Positions 34,074 to 41,289 of a stretch of DNA of 64,000 nt are shown piece after piece. The DNA lies in contig NZ_CDME01000011.1 of assembly GCF_000826545.1 (NCBI RefSeq), positions 274,001 to 338,000 of the forward strand, given 5' to 3'. The notes under the pieces are model-generated. The model was not told the origin of the DNA. It ran no database searches and saw only the letters and a list, made by a program, of their open reading frames with translations. A program made the position numbers and the translations under genes. Position 1 is the stretch's first letter. Each line of letters opens with the position of its first letter. The DNA is from Kibdelosporangium sp. MJ126-NF4. Lineage in GTDB: Bacteria; Actinomycetota; Actinomycetes; Mycobacteriales; Pseudonocardiaceae.

Positions 34074-34102
34074 AACTTAGGCGGGTTGATCACCCCTCGC
34101 AA
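34074..34102 (-). promoter_or_regulatory. promoter of the lpqY-sugABC operon
   Basis: Read on the minus strand: TTGCGA (34102-34097), exact 17-bp spacer, TAAGTT (34079-34074). The spacer holds a near-palindrome GGGTTGATCACCC around TGATCA (34083-34095), a plausible repressor site. The leader to the lpqY ATG is about 115 nt. Confidence 0.55.
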
Positions 34103-34142
34103 GCGAATGGCCGTTGTGTGCAGAAACGGTTATGTCAATGAT

Positions 34143-34667
34143 TTAACGGGTACCACCCGATGGGCGCATTGACAGCTTCGCCAGCAGGTCACGGCCACGT
34201 TCGGCGTTTCGCGGCTGGCAGAGCACGTCATAGCGGCCAGCGACGAGCTGGCTCGCCGACGCGAAGTCGCGCCGTCCCCGTGTCGACATGTAGCTGACGG
34301 CCGCGAATGTCAGGCCGAACAACACACCTGCGGCGACTCCGACAAGCACCGGGACGAGTGACACGCCCTGGTTGGAGAAGTACGCGAGCAGGATGCCGAC
34401 GAACAAGCCGAACCACGCACCGGACAGCGCGCCGGTCCCGAGCACCTTTCCCCAGGTCAGCCGACCGACGATGCGTTCGACGAGCATCAGGTCGACGCCG
34501 ACGATGGTCACCTCGGTGACCGGGAAGTCCGCACCGGCGAGGTGCTCGACCGCACGTTGAGCACCCTCGTAGGTCTCGTAGGAGCCGATCGGCCAGCCCG
34601 ATGGCGGCGTCGGCAACCGCGGCAAACCCGGGTTGGGCCGCCCTTGCCCAGAAAAACCACCGGCCAC
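34143..34667 (-). CDS. general-stress-type membrane protein (Rv1234-like)
   Basis: 174 aa, GTG start with GAGGTGA upstream. After a Pro/Gly-rich N-terminus there is a general-stress-protein-17M-like fold (YETYEGAQRAVEHLAGADFPVTEVTIVG). Two Gly-rich membrane segments follow (VLGTGALSGAWFGLFVGILLAYF and VPVLVGVAAGVLFGLTFAAVSYM). It sits beside lpqY as Rv1234 does in M. tuberculosis. The function is unknown. Confidence 0.85.
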   Translation of the reverse strand: MAGGFSGQGRPNPGLPRLPTPPSGWPIGSYETYEGAQRAVEHLAGADFPVTEVTIVGVDLMLVERIVGRLTWGKVLGTGALSGAWFGLFVGILLAYFSNQGVSLVPVLVGVAAGVLFGLTFAAVSYMSTRGRRDFASASQLVAGRYDVLCQPRNAERGRDLLAKLSMRPSGGTR

Positions 34668-34722
34668 GACAGTTCACCTCTCCACGCCGCAAAGCTGTAC
34701 TTCCATCCTGCCAAGCCGAACA

Positions 34723-35181
34723 TCAGGACGCGAACCCGGCTGTCCCCGGGCCCGGAAGAATGTCGATGTCAGTGGGGGTCATCGGCTGGTGGCAGTCGGA
34801 GCAGACCAGCTCGACATGACTGATCCGACCACACGCGTGATGCCGGTAGAGCACAGGAGGGCCCGCGTGCCCGGAGGTCCACCGGTCGCCCCACTTGACC
34901 ATCACGAGCAGCAGTTCGACCAGTTCAAACCCCTTGCCGGTGAGCACGTACTCGAACCGGCCGCCGGAGTAGAGGCGCCGCTCGATCACGTCGTTGGCGG
35001 CGAGCCACTTGAGTCGTTCGGTGAGCACCTTGCGCGAGATACCGAGATCCTGCTGGATCCGGTCGAAGCGCGAGATGCCGACGTAGATGTCCCGAAGAAT
35101 CAGTGGAGTCCACGGCTCCCCGACGACATCGAGGGTGCGAGCGATCGAACAGGCCATCTCACCGAACTGGGTCCGCTGCAT
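34723..35181 (-). CDS. HxlR-family transcriptional regulator
   Basis: 152 aa from the ATG at 35181; a longer frame crosses into the divergent gene. The winged helix is MACSIARTLDVVGEPWTPLILRDIYVG and GISRKVLTERLKWL, with wing ERRLYSGGRFEYVLTGKG. A C-terminal Cys set (HACGRISHVELVCSDCH) could bind metal or sense oxidation. It is divergent from the thioredoxin-like DUF899 gene across two palindromes (35205-35246), the likely operator. Confidence 0.93.
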   Translation of the reverse strand: MQRTQFGEMACSIARTLDVVGEPWTPLILRDIYVGISRFDRIQQDLGISRKVLTERLKWLAANDVIERRLYSGGRFEYVLTGKGFELVELLLVMVKWGDRWTSGHAGPPVLYRHHACGRISHVELVCSDCHQPMTPTDIDILPGPGTAGFAS

Positions 35182-35204
35182 GAATCGAAGATTACCCCTT
35201 GCGA

Positions 35205-35246
35205 GTTCCCTGAGGGAACTTGTACGGTTGGGTTCCCTCAAGGAAC
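35205..35246. promoter_or_regulatory. tandem HxlR operators
   Basis: GTTCCCTGAGGGAAC (35205-35219, perfect 6-bp arms) and GTTCCCTCAAGGAAC (35232-35246, 5-bp arms) are copies of the same box 27 bp apart, center to center. They lie between the HxlR ATG and the DUF899 ATG, with the second copy ending 11 bp before the latter. Confidence 0.8.
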
Positions 35247-35257
35247 TGGAGCGCCTG

Positions 35258-35914
35258 ATGAACCGTCCACCAGTGGTGTCGGCAGCAGAGTGGCAGACAG
35301 CAAGGGATGCCCTACTGGTGAAGGAAAAGCAACACACCAGGGCGTTGGACGCACTGGCGGCGCAGCGACGCAGGCTGCCCATGGTGCAACTGTCGACGAA
35401 CTACGAGTTCACCGCACCGGACGGCTCGACAGCACGGTTCATCGACCTGTTCGACGGCAAACAACAACTGGTCGTCTACCACTTCATGCTGCAGCCGGAC
35501 AGCGACCACGTCTGCGGCGGCTGCGGCTCGTTCACGGACAACCTCGCGCAGGACCAAACCCACCTCAACGCCCGAGACACCCGCCTGGTCCTGATGTCCC
35601 CGGCGCCCCAGTCGCAGATAGCCGGTGTGCGGTCCCGATTCGGCTGGACACTGCCGTGGTATTCGGCGTACGGCAACACGTTCTACGACGACCTCGCCCT
35701 GGGAGGAGGCTTCGGCCTGAGCGTGTTCCTCCAGGACGCAGGCGAGATCTTCCGCACGTACTACACGGCCGGACGAGGCGTCGACCGCTTGCGCACCGAC
35801 TTGAACCTCCTCGACCTCACGCCCTACGGCCGCAAGGAAGTCTGGGAGGACTCACCAGAAGGCTGGCCGCAGGAGCCAACCTGGACCCGCGTCCAACTCC
35901 GCGACGAGTACTGA
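35258..35914 (+). CDS. DUF899 thioredoxin-like protein
   Basis: 218 aa from the ATG with GGAG 6 bp upstream. The thioredoxin-like domain has the redox-type motif CGGCGSF (residues about 85-92) and the DUF899 hallmark tails GWTLPWYSAYGNTFYDDL and DLTPYGRKEVWEDSPEGWPQ. It probably protects against oxidants or electrophiles. HxlR control across the twin palindromes fits a redox response. Confidence 0.9.
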   Translation: MNRPPVVSAAEWQTARDALLVKEKQHTRALDALAAQRRRLPMVQLSTNYEFTAPDGSTARFIDLFDGKQQLVVYHFMLQPDSDHVCGGCGSFTDNLAQDQTHLNARDTRLVLMSPAPQSQIAGVRSRFGWTLPWYSAYGNTFYDDLALGGGFGLSVFLQDAGEIFRTYYTAGRGVDRLRTDLNLLDLTPYGRKEVWEDSPEGWPQEPTWTRVQLRDEY

Positions 35915-35950
35915 CCGAGCAAATGGGATCAACGATCTGCGCACAATGTG

Positions 35951-36111
35951 CAGGGGGCGCGCGAATGTGCAGGCGCAACGGCTTGCGGCCAGCGCGAAGC
36001 GCAGGACCTCTAGCCCGCTTGCCCACTTACGCGCAAGGTCGCTTACGCGCAAGACCTCTCGCCCGCTTGCCCGCTTGCGCACACGGCCTCTCTCGCCCAC
36101 TTGCGCGCTAG
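35951..36111. repeat. degenerate tandem repeats between DUF899 and acyl-CoA dehydrogenase genes
   Basis: About 160 bp of repeated words. AATGTGCAGG occurs twice near the start (about 35945-35973). Then come units of about 30 bp of the form ACCTCT(C)GCCCGCTTGCCC: 36005-36037, 36054-36084 and 36085-36111, plus a half unit at 36038-36053 (GTCGCTTACGCGCAAG). There is no convincing gene. It sits between convergent genes. Confidence 0.75.
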
Positions 36112-36119
36112 GGCTGGTT

Positions 36120-37316
36120 TCAGCCGCGGGACTTGTACTCCCGCAACAGACCGCGGCTGATGATGGTCTTCTGGATCTCGCTGGTGCCTTCGCCGATCAG
36201 CAGGAACGGCGCTTCCCGCATCAGCCGCTCGATCTCGTACTCCTTGGAATATCCGTACCCGCCGTGGATCCGGAATGACTCCTGGGTCACCTCGGCGCAG
36301 TACTCGGACGCGATCAGCTTGGCCATCCCGGCTTCCACGTCGTTGCGGGCGCCGGAGTCCTTCAGTCGCGCGGCGTTCACCATCATCAGGTGCGCCGCCT
36401 CGACCTTCGTCGCCATCTCGGCCAGTTTGAACGCGATCGCCTGGTGTTCGGCGATCGCCTTGCCGAAGGTCTTGCGCTGCTGGGCGTATTCGACCGCCAG
36501 CTCGAAGGCGCGGACCGCGATGCCACAGGCGCGCGCGGCCACGTTCACGCGGCCGACTTCGACGCCGTCCATCATCTGCGCGAATCCCTTGCCTGGCGCG
36601 TCACCGAGTACCCGCGTGGCGGGGATCCGGTAGCCGTCGAACACGGCTTCCGTTGTGTCCACGCCTTTGTAGCCCATTTTGTCGATCTTTCCTGGGATCG
36701 TCAGCCCGGGGGCCACCTCGCCGAAGCCCGACGGCTTCTCGACCAGGAACGCCGTCAGGTTCTGGTGCGCCTTCGGTGCGCCCTCGTCGGTTTTGGCCAG
36801 CAGTGCGATCAAAGTGGACGTTCCACCGTTGGTCAGCCACATCTTCTGGCCGTCGATCACGTAGTCGTCGCCGTCGCGCTTGGCTTTCGTCTTGATCGCG
36901 GCGACGTCCGAGCCGAGATCCGGCTCCGACATGGAGAACGAGCCGCGCGTCTCGCCGGTGGCCATCTTCGGCAGGAAGTACTGCTTCTGCTCGTCCGTAC
37001 CGTGCTGCCTGATCATGTGGGCGACGATGAAGTGGGTGTTGATCACACCGGAGACGCTCATCCAGCCTCGGGCGATCTCCTCGACGACCAGCGCGTACGT
37101 CAGCAGGGACTCGCCGAGGCCGCCGTACTCCTCCGGGATCGTCAGGCCGAACAGGCCCATCTCCTTCATGCCCTCGACGATGTCGGCCGGGTACTCGTCG
37201 GCGTGCTCGAGCGCCTGCGCGTGCGGGATGACTTCCTTGTCCACGAAACCCCGGACCGTCGCCAGGATCTCGCTCTGGATGTCGGTCAGTCCGGCTGTCT
37301 GGGCAAGGCGAGCCAT
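36120..37316 (-). CDS. acyl-CoA dehydrogenase
   Basis: 398 aa, full length. FAD/acyl-CoA motifs are FSMSEPDLGSDVAAIKTKA and KMWLTNGGTST. QQRKTFGKAIAEHQAIAFKLAEMATK and the C-terminal RIHGGYGYSKEYEIERLMREAPFLLIGEGTSEIQKTII are typical ACAD stretches; the catalytic glutamate lies in this last block (the EGTSE region). It oxidises an acyl-CoA to enoyl-CoA, passing electrons to ETF. The substrate is not known. It is alone on its strand. Confidence 0.95.
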   Translation of the reverse strand: MARLAQTAGLTDIQSEILATVRGFVDKEVIPHAQALEHADEYPADIVEGMKEMGLFGLTIPEEYGGLGESLLTYALVVEEIARGWMSVSGVINTHFIVAHMIRQHGTDEQKQYFLPKMATGETRGSFSMSEPDLGSDVAAIKTKAKRDGDDYVIDGQKMWLTNGGTSTLIALLAKTDEGAPKAHQNLTAFLVEKPSGFGEVAPGLTIPGKIDKMGYKGVDTTEAVFDGYRIPATRVLGDAPGKGFAQMMDGVEVGRVNVAARACGIAVRAFELAVEYAQQRKTFGKAIAEHQAIAFKLAEMATKVEAAHLMMVNAARLKDSGARNDVEAGMAKLIASEYCAEVTQESFRIHGGYGYSKEYEIERLMREAPFLLIGEGTSEIQKTIISRGLLREYKSRG

Positions 37317-37396
37317 GGTTTCGCTCCCGGGTGGCGTCGATGACAGTTACCGGCCAGTATCGCGCTTTCGCCGAGTCTCGCAGTGTGAAGCGGCTC

Positions 37397-37546
37397 TCAA
37401 CCGGCGATTTCGAGCTCCTGGCCGCAGTGCCGACAGCCCGCGGCGAACACGTGCACGTCACGCTGACAGCCGGGGCAGGTCCGCATGCTGCGTTCGAGCA
37501 GGTCGTCGGCCGAGCGTCGGCGGAAGATCCGAATGCGTTTGCTCAT
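37397..37546 (-). CDS. small zinc-ribbon protein
   Basis: 49 aa. ATG 37546 to TGA 37397 reads MSKRIRIFRRRSADDLLERS, then CPGC, 13 residues, CRHCG. Two CxxC knuckles form a likely zinc ribbon behind a basic N-terminus. Both strands hold other frames here, but this frame has the paired knuckles and G/C third positions. The role is unknown; similar ribbons accompany nucleic-acid or ribosome factors. Confidence 0.75.
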   Translation of the reverse strand: MSKRIRIFRRRSADDLLERSMRTCPGCQRDVHVFAAGCRHCGQELEIAG

Positions 37547-37636
37547 GTCGCCAAGGGTTGCCAGCCGGTGCCCCTGAAATACAAATTGATCACGCCTTTT
37601 GTGGGCGTGCTCATAGCAACCTGGTACAGCGAGTGA

Positions 37637-38434
37637 TTACTCGGTTTTCTCCGGTGATCGCTCTGTGACCTTCGACGCGTTCTCCAGGAATCTGAGTAAC
37701 TCGACGGGGAACGGTAGAACGAGAGTGGAATTCTTCTCGGCCGCGACCTCGACAACGGTTTCCAGCAGCCGCAGTTGCAACGCCGCCGGGGTGTCGGCCA
37801 TCACGGCGGCCGCCGCCGACAGCTTCTGCGACGCCTGGAACTCGCCGTCGGCCGCGATCACCCGCGCCCGGCGTTCCCGCTCGGCCTCGGCCTGCCGGGA
37901 CATCGAGCGTTTCATCGACTCCGGCAACGCGACGTCCTTGATCTCCACCCGGTCGATGTGGATTCCCCATTCCAGCGCCGGGCTGTCGATCATCACCTCG
38001 AGGCCCTGGTTGAGCTGTTCACGGTTGGCGAGCAGGTCGTCGAGTTCACTCTTGCCGATGATCGATCGCAGCGAAGTCTGCGCGACCTGCCCGATGGCGT
38101 ACCGGTAGTCCTCGACCGCGATGATCGCCTGCACCGGATCGATGACCTTGAAATACACCACGGCGTCCACTTTGACCGTCACGTTGTCGCGCGTGATGCC
38201 GTCCTGCGCGGGCACCGGCATCGCGACGATCTGCATGTTGACTTTCCGCATCCGGTCCGCGATCGGCATCATCATCGTCAGCCCAGGCTCACGCGGCTGG
38301 CGGTGCACCTTGCCCCAGCGCAGCACCAGTCCCCGCTCGTACTGGTTGATCACTCTCGCCGACATGCCGAGCCACGCGCCGCCGACGGCGACCGCCCCGG
38401 TGAGAAGTTCGATGAGCATCGGTACCACCACCAT
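37637..38434 (-). CDS. slipin/SPFH-domain protein (band 7)
   Basis: 265 aa. An N-terminal membrane anchor (about 5-25, LIELLTGAVAVGGAWLG) is followed by the SPFH domain (QYERGLVLRWGKVHRQPREPGLTMMMPIADRMRKVNMQ; TVKVDAVVYFKVIDPVQAIIAVEDYRYAIGQVAQTSLRSIIG). A coiled-coil AEAERERRARVIAADGEFQASQKL follows. It is a stomatin/slipin-like scaffold of membrane microdomains. No NfeD partner lies next to it. Confidence 0.92.
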   Translation of the reverse strand: MVVVPMLIELLTGAVAVGGAWLGMSARVINQYERGLVLRWGKVHRQPREPGLTMMMPIADRMRKVNMQIVAMPVPAQDGITRDNVTVKVDAVVYFKVIDPVQAIIAVEDYRYAIGQVAQTSLRSIIGKSELDDLLANREQLNQGLEVMIDSPALEWGIHIDRVEIKDVALPESMKRSMSRQAEAERERRARVIAADGEFQASQKLSAAAAVMADTPAALQLRLLETVVEVAAEKNSTLVLPFPVELLRFLENASKVTERSPEKTE

Positions 38435-38461
38435 CCGGTGGACCTGATGCTACGCCGGAAA

Positions 38462-38773
38462 TCACGTCGCGAGTTGTGCCAACGAGACCCGGAAATGAAA
38501 CGAGCTGAACGCCCCCTGCACCTGGATGGTCCACACGTCCTCACCAGATCGGTAGGCCGTCCGGTGTTGCTCGCTTCTGGGGTTTTCCGGCTTGTACCAC
38601 TTGGTCGCCCAGACTGCGGACGCGAGCGCGGCGTCGCGATTGGGGTACGACGTGGCGTGTGTGAGCATCCACCGCGTGCCTTGTTGCCAGCCCACGTTCT
38701 CCTCGATCAGGACGAACCACTGGCTGCCGACCGGATACGGAGGGAAATCCTGCAGTCCGCCCATGTTCGTCAT
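38462..38773 (-). CDS. hypothetical protein
   Basis: 103 aa, rich in Trp (SQWFVLIEENVGWQQGTRW; WATKWYKP; DVWTIQVQGAFSSFHF). No family is recognised. The beta-rich look suggests a small single-domain protein. A frame stop lies a few codons upstream of the ATG, and an independent frame just upstream encodes a similar TWHMVIEEN segment (near 38879-38853), perhaps a decayed duplicate. Confidence 0.55.
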   Translation of the reverse strand: MTNMGGLQDFPPYPVGSQWFVLIEENVGWQQGTRWMLTHATSYPNRDAALASAVWATKWYKPENPRSEQHRTAYRSGEDVWTIQVQGAFSSFHFRVSLAQLAT

Positions 38774-38931
38774 GCTGAGGTGGACGCGTCAGGTGCCTCA
38801 ACCGTTCCGGGTGGCGATCCAGGGGCTCCCGAGAGGTGTTCGCGTTCTCCTCTATCACCATGTGCCACGTCCCAGTCTGCATGCCCGATGTGACGTCGCG
38901 CGCCCGCACGGCGTTGCCGATCTCCGGCCAC

Positions 38932-38937
38932 TAACCT
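38932..38937 (+). promoter_or_regulatory. -10 box of leaderless 38944 gene
   Basis: TAACCT ends 6 bp before GTG 38944, so the start codon should be the first transcribed bases. No Shine-Dalgarno site is present. Confidence 0.55.
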
Positions 38938-38943
38938 GACCGT

Positions 38944-40212
38944 GTGGGCGCCACCAACCGGGTTTTCGCGGGTCAGCTGGCCGGTCTCGCCGTGTTCGGG
39001 CCGGACGGCGAACGCATCGGACGGGTCCGTGACCTGGTCGCCGGGCTGCGGTCGGACCGGCTTCCGCCGAGGGTGCTCGGTGTGGTCGTCGAGTTGGCGA
39101 CCCGGCGCCGCATCTTCGTGCCCATGCTGCGGGTCACGTCCATCGAGGCGAACGCGGTCACGCTGTCCACCGGTTCGGTCAACCTGCGGCACTTTCACCA
39201 GCGCCCCAACGAAGTCCTCGTTGTCGGGCAGTTGCTCGACGCGCACGTCACGATCGAGGCGAGCGGGGCGAACGCGGTCGTCGACGACATCGGCATGGAG
39301 CCGACGCGGACCCGTGACTGGGTGCTCGGCCGTGTGGCGCTGCGGGAACGCACCGGGCGGTTCAGCAGGCGCGCCCCGGTCCGCGTACTGAAGTGGGAGG
39401 ACGTCCGCGGCCCCGGGGTCCTCGAACTGGAAGCGCAACCCCAAGGCGCGCAACAACTTCTGGCCACCTTCGAAGGCATGCGCGCGGCGGACGTCGCGAC
39501 CGTCCTGCGCAGCCTGCCGGTCAAGCGCCGCTACGAGGTCGCGGACGCGCTGGACGACGAGCGCCTCGCGGACGTGATCGAGGAACTCGGCGACGAGGAC
39601 CAGAAGGACCTGCTCGCCCACCTCGACGACGAGCGCGCGGCGGACATCCTCGAGGCGATGGATCCCGACGACGCGGCCGACCTGCTGGCCGAGTTGTCCG
39701 AACTGGACAAGAACCGGCTGCTGGAGCTGATGGAGCCGGAGGAGTCCGAGCCGGTCAAGCGGTTGCTGGAGTACTCGGCCGAGTCCGCCGGTGGTCTGAT
39801 GACCCCGGAGCCGATCGTGCTGGCGCCCGACGCGACGATCGCGGAGGCGCTCGCACGCGTGCGCAATCCCGACCTGACGCCCGCGTTGGCCAGCTTGGTG
39901 TTCGTGACCCGGCCGCCGTCCGCGACTCCGACCGGCCGGTACCTGGGCTGCGTGCACATCCAGCGGCTGTTGCGTGAGCCGCCGTCGGACCTGGTCGCGG
40001 GCGTGTTGGACACTGAGCTGGCCAAGCTGCCGCCGACCGCCTCACTGGCCGAGGTGACCAGGTACTTCGCCGCGTACAACCTGGTCTGCGCGCCGGTCGT
40101 GGACGAGACCGAGCACCTGCTCGGCGCGGTCACCGTTGACGACGTGCTCGACCACCTGCTGCCGGAAGGCTGGCGGGAGAACGGGTTGTGGGAGGCCACC
40201 ACCGATGCCTGA
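38944..40212 (+). CDS. soluble MgtE N-domain/CBS protein with PRC-like N-terminus (Rv1232c-like)
   Basis: 422 aa. An N-terminal PRC-barrel-like region (GLAVFGPDGERIGRVRDLVAGL) precedes the MgtE intracellular N domain with repeated acidic helices (VADALDDERLADVIEELGDEDQ; LLAHLDDERAADILEAMDPDDAADLLAEL). Two CBS motifs follow (GLMTPEPIVLAPDATIAEAL; CAPVVDETEHLLGAVTVDDVLDHLL). The membrane channel domain of true MgtE is missing, so it is a sensor rather than a transporter. Its stop overlaps the DUF1003 gene start by 8 bp. Confidence 0.92.
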   Translation: MGATNRVFAGQLAGLAVFGPDGERIGRVRDLVAGLRSDRLPPRVLGVVVELATRRRIFVPMLRVTSIEANAVTLSTGSVNLRHFHQRPNEVLVVGQLLDAHVTIEASGANAVVDDIGMEPTRTRDWVLGRVALRERTGRFSRRAPVRVLKWEDVRGPGVLELEAQPQGAQQLLATFEGMRAADVATVLRSLPVKRRYEVADALDDERLADVIEELGDEDQKDLLAHLDDERAADILEAMDPDDAADLLAELSELDKNRLLELMEPEESEPVKRLLEYSAESAGGLMTPEPIVLAPDATIAEALARVRNPDLTPALASLVFVTRPPSATPTGRYLGCVHIQRLLREPPSDLVAGVLDTELAKLPPTASLAEVTRYFAAYNLVCAPVVDETEHLLGAVTVDDVLDHLLPEGWRENGLWEATTDA

Positions 40213-40741
40213 GCTGCTGCCCCGCCGCAGGCTCGACCAGCCCGGCAGGTCACGCCGGTTCCTGCGGTTCGAGATCGACCCCGAGGCGTTCGGCCGGTTC
40301 TCCGAGCGGCTGGCGCGCCTGCTCGGCACCGGCAAGTTCCTGTTCTGGCAGACGCTGATCGTGATCATCTGGATCGTGCTGAACCTCACGGCAGCGTCGC
40401 TACAGTGGGACCCGTACCCGTTCATCCTGCTCAACCTGGCCTTCTCGACGCAGGCGGCGTACGCGGCGCCGTTGATCCTGCTGGCGCAGAACCGGCAGGA
40501 CGACCGGGACCGGATCTCACTTGAGGAAGACCGCAAACGAGCCGCCCAGACCAAGGCGGACACCGAGTACCTGGCGCGCGAGCTGGCCGCGTTGCGGATC
40601 GCCGTCGGCGAGGTCGCGACCCGGGACTACCTGCGCAGCGAACTCGACCGGCTCCGGCACGACCTGAACGCCAAACCCCGCCGCAAAGCGTCGGCGGACA
40701 CCATCAAGGACAACCCGGCCTGGCACGACAGTCACGGCTGA
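40205..40741 (+). CDS. DUF1003 membrane protein (Rv1231c-like)
   Basis: 178 aa. The basic N-terminus is followed by two membrane segments (about 48-65 and 75-95; FLFWQTLIVIIWIVLNL and PFILLNLAFSTQAAYAAPLILLAQNRQ, the DUF1003 hallmark). A charged coiled coil with DRDRISLEEDRKRAAQTKADTEYLARELAALR follows. It starts inside the preceding gene. Together they probably form a Mg2+/ion-responsive unit, as in Rv1232c-Rv1231c. The 3' end overlaps the convergent marR gene by 10 bp. Confidence 0.9.
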   Translation: MPELLPRRRLDQPGRSRRFLRFEIDPEAFGRFSERLARLLGTGKFLFWQTLIVIIWIVLNLTAASLQWDPYPFILLNLAFSTQAAYAAPLILLAQNRQDDRDRISLEEDRKRAAQTKADTEYLARELAALRIAVGEVATRDYLRSELDRLRHDLNAKPRRKASADTIKDNPAWHDSHG

Positions 40742-41193
40742 GCGTCGGCCACCCGCTGCGACAGGATTCCCAGCGTGTTCAGCTCGTGCTCGTCGAGCAA
40801 CTCGACGAAGTGGCGAACGACACCAGCCAGGTGCGTTCGAGACGCCGTTCCGAGCCGATTCAGGCCCGCGACCGTCAACCGGGCAACCACACCGCGGCCG
40901 TCACCGTCGACACGTTCCCTGACGACGAGGCCCGCACGCTCCAACCGATCAACCAGACGGGTGACACCCGATCGGGAGAGCAGCACGGCCTCGGCCAACT
41001 CGGCCATCCGCAGGCAGTGACCCTGTGCGGCGGCGAGTTCGGCCAGCACGTCGTAGGCACCGAGGGAAAGCCGCTGCTCAGCGAGCAGTTCGGCCTCGAG
41101 ACACCTGGTGATCTTGGCGTGCGCCCGCAGAAATGAACGCCAGGCGTCCATCTCGCTTCGGGTGGGCAACCGGGTTGCACCTAACTCCGGCAC
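40732..41193 (-). CDS. MarR-family transcriptional regulator
   Basis: 153 aa. The winged helix (about 45-110) reads LGAYDVLAELAAAQGHCLRMAELAEAVLLSRSGVTRLVDRLERAGLVVRERVDGDGRGVVARLT. Ligand and target are not known. It faces away from mrp across an ~96-bp gap, and converges with the DUF1003 gene. Confidence 0.92.
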   Translation of the reverse strand: MPELGATRLPTRSEMDAWRSFLRAHAKITRCLEAELLAEQRLSLGAYDVLAELAAAQGHCLRMAELAEAVLLSRSGVTRLVDRLERAGLVVRERVDGDGRGVVARLTVAGLNRLGTASRTHLAGVVRHFVELLDEHELNTLGILSQRVADAQP

Positions 41194-41277
41194 AACCTGA
41201 TGCTACGGAATGCGCGCAACTGCAAGCACGGTGCCCTGGTACATCAGGGCGATCCAGGCGTTTCGCTCTACTCGCCG

Positions 41278-41283
41278 TAGCAT
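41278..41283 (+). promoter_or_regulatory. -10 box of leaderless mrp
   Basis: TAGCAT is followed by GAGGAG (41284-41289) and GTG at 41290. The purine run abuts the start codon, too close to act as a Shine-Dalgarno site, while the -10 box is exactly placed for transcription starting at the GTG. Confidence 0.6.
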
Positions 41284-41289
41284 GAGGAG

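Noticed and set aside
34633..36111. 492-aa plus-strand frame
   Set aside because: It crosses the HxlR gene antisense, DUF899 in another frame and the repeat stretch; composition is shadow-like, with Arg/Pro/His repeats.
37331..37636. 101-aa plus-strand frame
   Set aside because: Overlaps the zinc-ribbon gene antisense; no domain or ribosome site.
38944..40212. Full MgtE magnesium channel
   Set aside because: The N domain and CBS motifs are present but no membrane helices follow; the gene ends in soluble sequence.
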